From a bacterium (GTDB lineage: Bacteria; SZUA-79; Acidulodesulfobacterales; Acidulodesulfobacteraceae), in NCBI GenBank assembly GCA_021784835.1, contig JAJYHI010000016.1:1-34790 (forward strand): DNA of 34,790 nucleotides. Direction: 5' to 3'. A program made the position numbers and the translations under genes. Shown piece after piece: positions 32,936 to 34,790 of this stretch. The first letter of the stretch is position 1; each line of letters starts with the position of its first letter. The notes under the pieces are model-generated. The model saw nothing but the letters and a program-made list of their open reading frames with translations. It was not told where the DNA came from and made no database searches.

Positions 32936-34258
32936 ATGGAAATAAACATATGGAGCGGCGAAGGTTTGCCGGCGGCAAAAAATATCGGCGGCCGAGGCTT
33001 AAAAGTTAAAACGACTGAAGAGAAAGGAAACCCCTGTTTGGAGATGGTTAAATCCCGGAACATTTCCTCAGGCGAAAGAGAGATAAAAGCGCTTTTAAAT
33101 TCAGGCTTTATTATAAAAAACGACGAAAATTTTTTATTGAATACTTACGGCTTTATAGACAAAGACGTTAGAAGCAACTTTAACGATTTATTTATAAAAA
33201 ATAATTTCGTCGAAGTTCAGGGCGCATCTTTTAGTTCTATGACGCCATACGGCAGAAATATAACGGTAAAAAATCTTATTATGTCTTCGGAAAAATTCAA
33301 TAAAATCAATTCGGAGAAATATGAGGGAAATTACGCTAAATATGACGAGAAATTCAACGAAGAATATAAATTATCTAAATTTACACTGAAAAACTATTTC
33401 GACCTTAAACAAACTGTGCCCGGAATAGACGCAAAAAATACCGCGCCCGGAGTTATAAATATTGAAACTGTGGAGGCGTCCGACGGCGGCATAAAGCAGG
33501 TAAAATACTCTATCAGCGAAATCCCGTCTTCATATAAATTCAAGTTCGACAAAAAACATTCGGATATATTTTCCGATACCGATAAGCGGCCGGAACTTGC
33601 CATACTCAAGGAATATAAAGATACTACGGACGGTTTTAAAAATATCAAAATAACGGTGAACGATAAAAAAATTTTAGAAATCGAATCCATACACAACTGG
33701 CAAAAGATTATGAATTACGTAAAGACAAGGGACATACAGTTTTTAAGAAGCTCAAGAAGGAACGAAGGGGATGAAATTTCGGACAGGGTAGAAGTCCACC
33801 ATATAAAACAGCTTCAGGACGACGGCAAAGAAAACGTCCGTAATCTTATCGCTTTAGGCGAAGATACGCACAGGTTGGCCGATTCTTATAAAATACTGAT
33901 AGACAAGAATACCGGCTATTATAGGGAGCGCTATTTTAATTCGGAAGCCGTAAATATGGTTAAATCCGAAAATATAGCCAAAGAAAAAAATTATGCCGTG
34001 CTTTTAGAAAATATAAGCAATCTGGTTCTAAATGACAAGATAATGCTTAACGATATCAAATTAGACGTGGAGACAAATTCCGCTATGAGGCTTACTATGC
34101 TGACGGATACGGGCGAAAATTTAAGATTATTGTTTATAGACGGCAAAACGGGCGAGGAGTTGAGGCTGCTCGCCGCAAAAACGGACTACGAAACGGAAAA
34201 GAATATCGCAAAAACGGCATTGATTAATATCGTTAAAGAATTGGCTACGGGCATATAA
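32936..34258 (+). CDS. HNH-motif nuclease-like protein, unknown
   Basis: A 440-residue protein without signal peptide or membrane helix. The first 250 residues match nothing I recognise. Near residues 270-315 an HNH-type nuclease motif appears: 'SSRRNEGDEISDRVEVHHI' with His-His near 287-288, Asn in 'KENVRNLIAL' near 301, and His in 'EDTHRLADS' near 311. This is the order expected for a beta-beta-alpha-metal DNase. A helical C-terminus of about 125 residues follows. A ribosome site GGGAGAGG lies 7 bases before the ATG. The long unknown N-terminus with a nuclease behind it recalls secreted or transferred effectors. The promoter matches that of the secretion operon. Alternatives: a mobile-element endonuclease or a DNA-processing factor for conjugation. 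Confidence 0.65.
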   Translation: MEINIWSGEGLPAAKNIGGRGLKVKTTEEKGNPCLEMVKSRNISSGEREIKALLNSGFIIKNDENFLLNTYGFIDKDVRSNFNDLFIKNNFVEVQGASFSSMTPYGRNITVKNLIMSSEKFNKINSEKYEGNYAKYDEKFNEEYKLSKFTLKNYFDLKQTVPGIDAKNTAPGVINIETVEASDGGIKQVKYSISEIPSSYKFKFDKKHSDIFSDTDKRPELAILKEYKDTTDGFKNIKITVNDKKILEIESIHNWQKIMNYVKTRDIQFLRSSRRNEGDEISDRVEVHHIKQLQDDGKENVRNLIALGEDTHRLADSYKILIDKNTGYYRERYFNSEAVNMVKSENIAKEKNYAVLLENISNLVLNDKIMLNDIKLDVETNSAMRLTMLTDTGENLRLLFIDGKTGEELRLLAAKTDYETEKNIAKTALINIVKELATGI

Positions 34259-34288
34259 TATCATATTACAGGGGAAGGTTTAAAAATT

Positions 34289-34790
34289 ATGGGAACAAAC
34301 AATAGAAATAATAATTCGGAATCTAAAAAATACGAACTGCTCGCATCGCATTTAGAAATGTTCAGGAGAGCTTTCGCCACTTATCTCGAACAATGCGAAC
34401 CGGAAAACGGGAAATCTGCGAAATCCGGGGAATACGGTAAATTAAGGGAAGAGACGGCAAACGGCATGATTTTCGAGGAACTCCTCTGCAGTTATTATCA
34501 AACCTTAATTTCCGCTTTAAAGAAACTCGCCGGATACGACAGGAAATATATTCCCGCGCTGATAGAAACATACAAAGAGCTGTGGGAATCAGCTCCGAGG
34601 CTTAACGGCAGGAATTATCTATGCCCTTATTTATTCGACCTGTGCAAATTTTTATACGAAATCAGGGAAGCGGGCGCTCTGGCTTTTTTTTACAATCTTC
34701 TTATTTACTGCAGGGAAATACCTTTTTTATCGCTGAACGGAGAAAAGGAAAAGAAATTAGCCGACGAGTACGAAAGCGGCGGCGAAGAAG
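34289..34790 (+). CDS. Unknown protein (3' end outside window)
   Basis: The frame opens at ATG 34289, 30 bases after the HNH gene, preceded by GGGGAAGG, and is open to the right edge (167 codons). The visible part is mostly helical, with a polar Asn/Ser-rich start, several cysteines ('SHLEMFRRAFATYLEQCEPE', 'EELLCSYYQTLISALKK', 'NYLCPYLFDLCKFLYEIRE', 'LAFFYNLLIYCREIPF') and a Glu/Lys-rich end. No family recognised. Its close spacing makes it a likely operon partner of the HNH protein; an inhibitor or accessory role is only a guess. Confidence 0.6.
   Translation, partial: MGTNNRNNNSESKKYELLASHLEMFRRAFATYLEQCEPENGKSAKSGEYGKLREETANGMIFEELLCSYYQTLISALKKLAGYDRKYIPALIETYKELWESAPRLNGRNYLCPYLFDLCKFLYEIREAGALAFFYNLLIYCREIPFLSLNGEKEKKLADEYESGGEE

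Overview
The window looks like the chromosome of an AT-rich, Gram-negative, delta-proteobacteria-like organism. Evidence includes an LPS Kdo transferase (waaA), futalosine-route menaquinone synthesis (mqnC), a FleQ-type sigma-54 activator, and the flhF-flhG-fliA gene order. I cannot name the species. An uncultured anaerobic or acidophilic sulfur-cycle lineage would fit (a DsrE-like protein is present), but that is inference.

Layout. (1) 1-7511, minus strand: a type IV secretion/conjugation operon transcribed leftwards, in the order pilin (VirB2), VirB3, VirB4, TrbJ/VirB5, TrbL/VirB6, VirB8, VirB10 (cut by the window edge). (2) 7512-10770: a GAAA microsatellite, an acyl-CoA thioesterase, relics of a histidine kinase and a response regulator, a DksA/TraR-type zinc-finger protein, and mqnC. 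(3) 10800-21750: a graveyard of motility and signalling genes. Recognisable broken remnants are fliI, a FlgN-like chaperone, an HDOD gene, a receiver-GGDEF gene, flgN, flgK/L, fliW, flgM, flgI, cheR, fliL, flhA and fliH. Most carry nonsense codons, frameshifts and internal deletions; in one place the start of fliL is joined in frame to the end of flhA. Scattered among them are full-length flhF, flhG, fliA, a HEAT-repeat gene and a small DsrE-like gene. (4) 21786-24182: a NYN-domain RNase-like gene, divergent from an intact FleQ-like sigma-54 regulator, then a decayed small gene and a 120-bp element with 31-bp perfect inverted repeats. (5) 24201-32718, minus strand: the VirD4-type coupling protein 17 kb from the rest of the secretion operon, then a DedA protein, bioA, a membrane-anchored PHP-domain protein, waaA, a Trm112-like protein and cysS. 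(6) 32719-34790, plus strand: a 440-residue protein with an HNH nuclease motif, followed by an unknown gene cut by the window edge.

Together: the secretion machine is intact and embedded among housekeeping genes, with no integrase or relaxase in view, while the flagellum has been lost, apparently recently, leaving its regulators behind. The promoter of the pilin operon and that of the HNH gene share an extended motif at the same distance from the start codon. This suggests the HNH protein and its neighbour are co-expressed with the secretion system, possibly as cargo and partner. This link and the flagellar ruin are the two most interesting points in the window.
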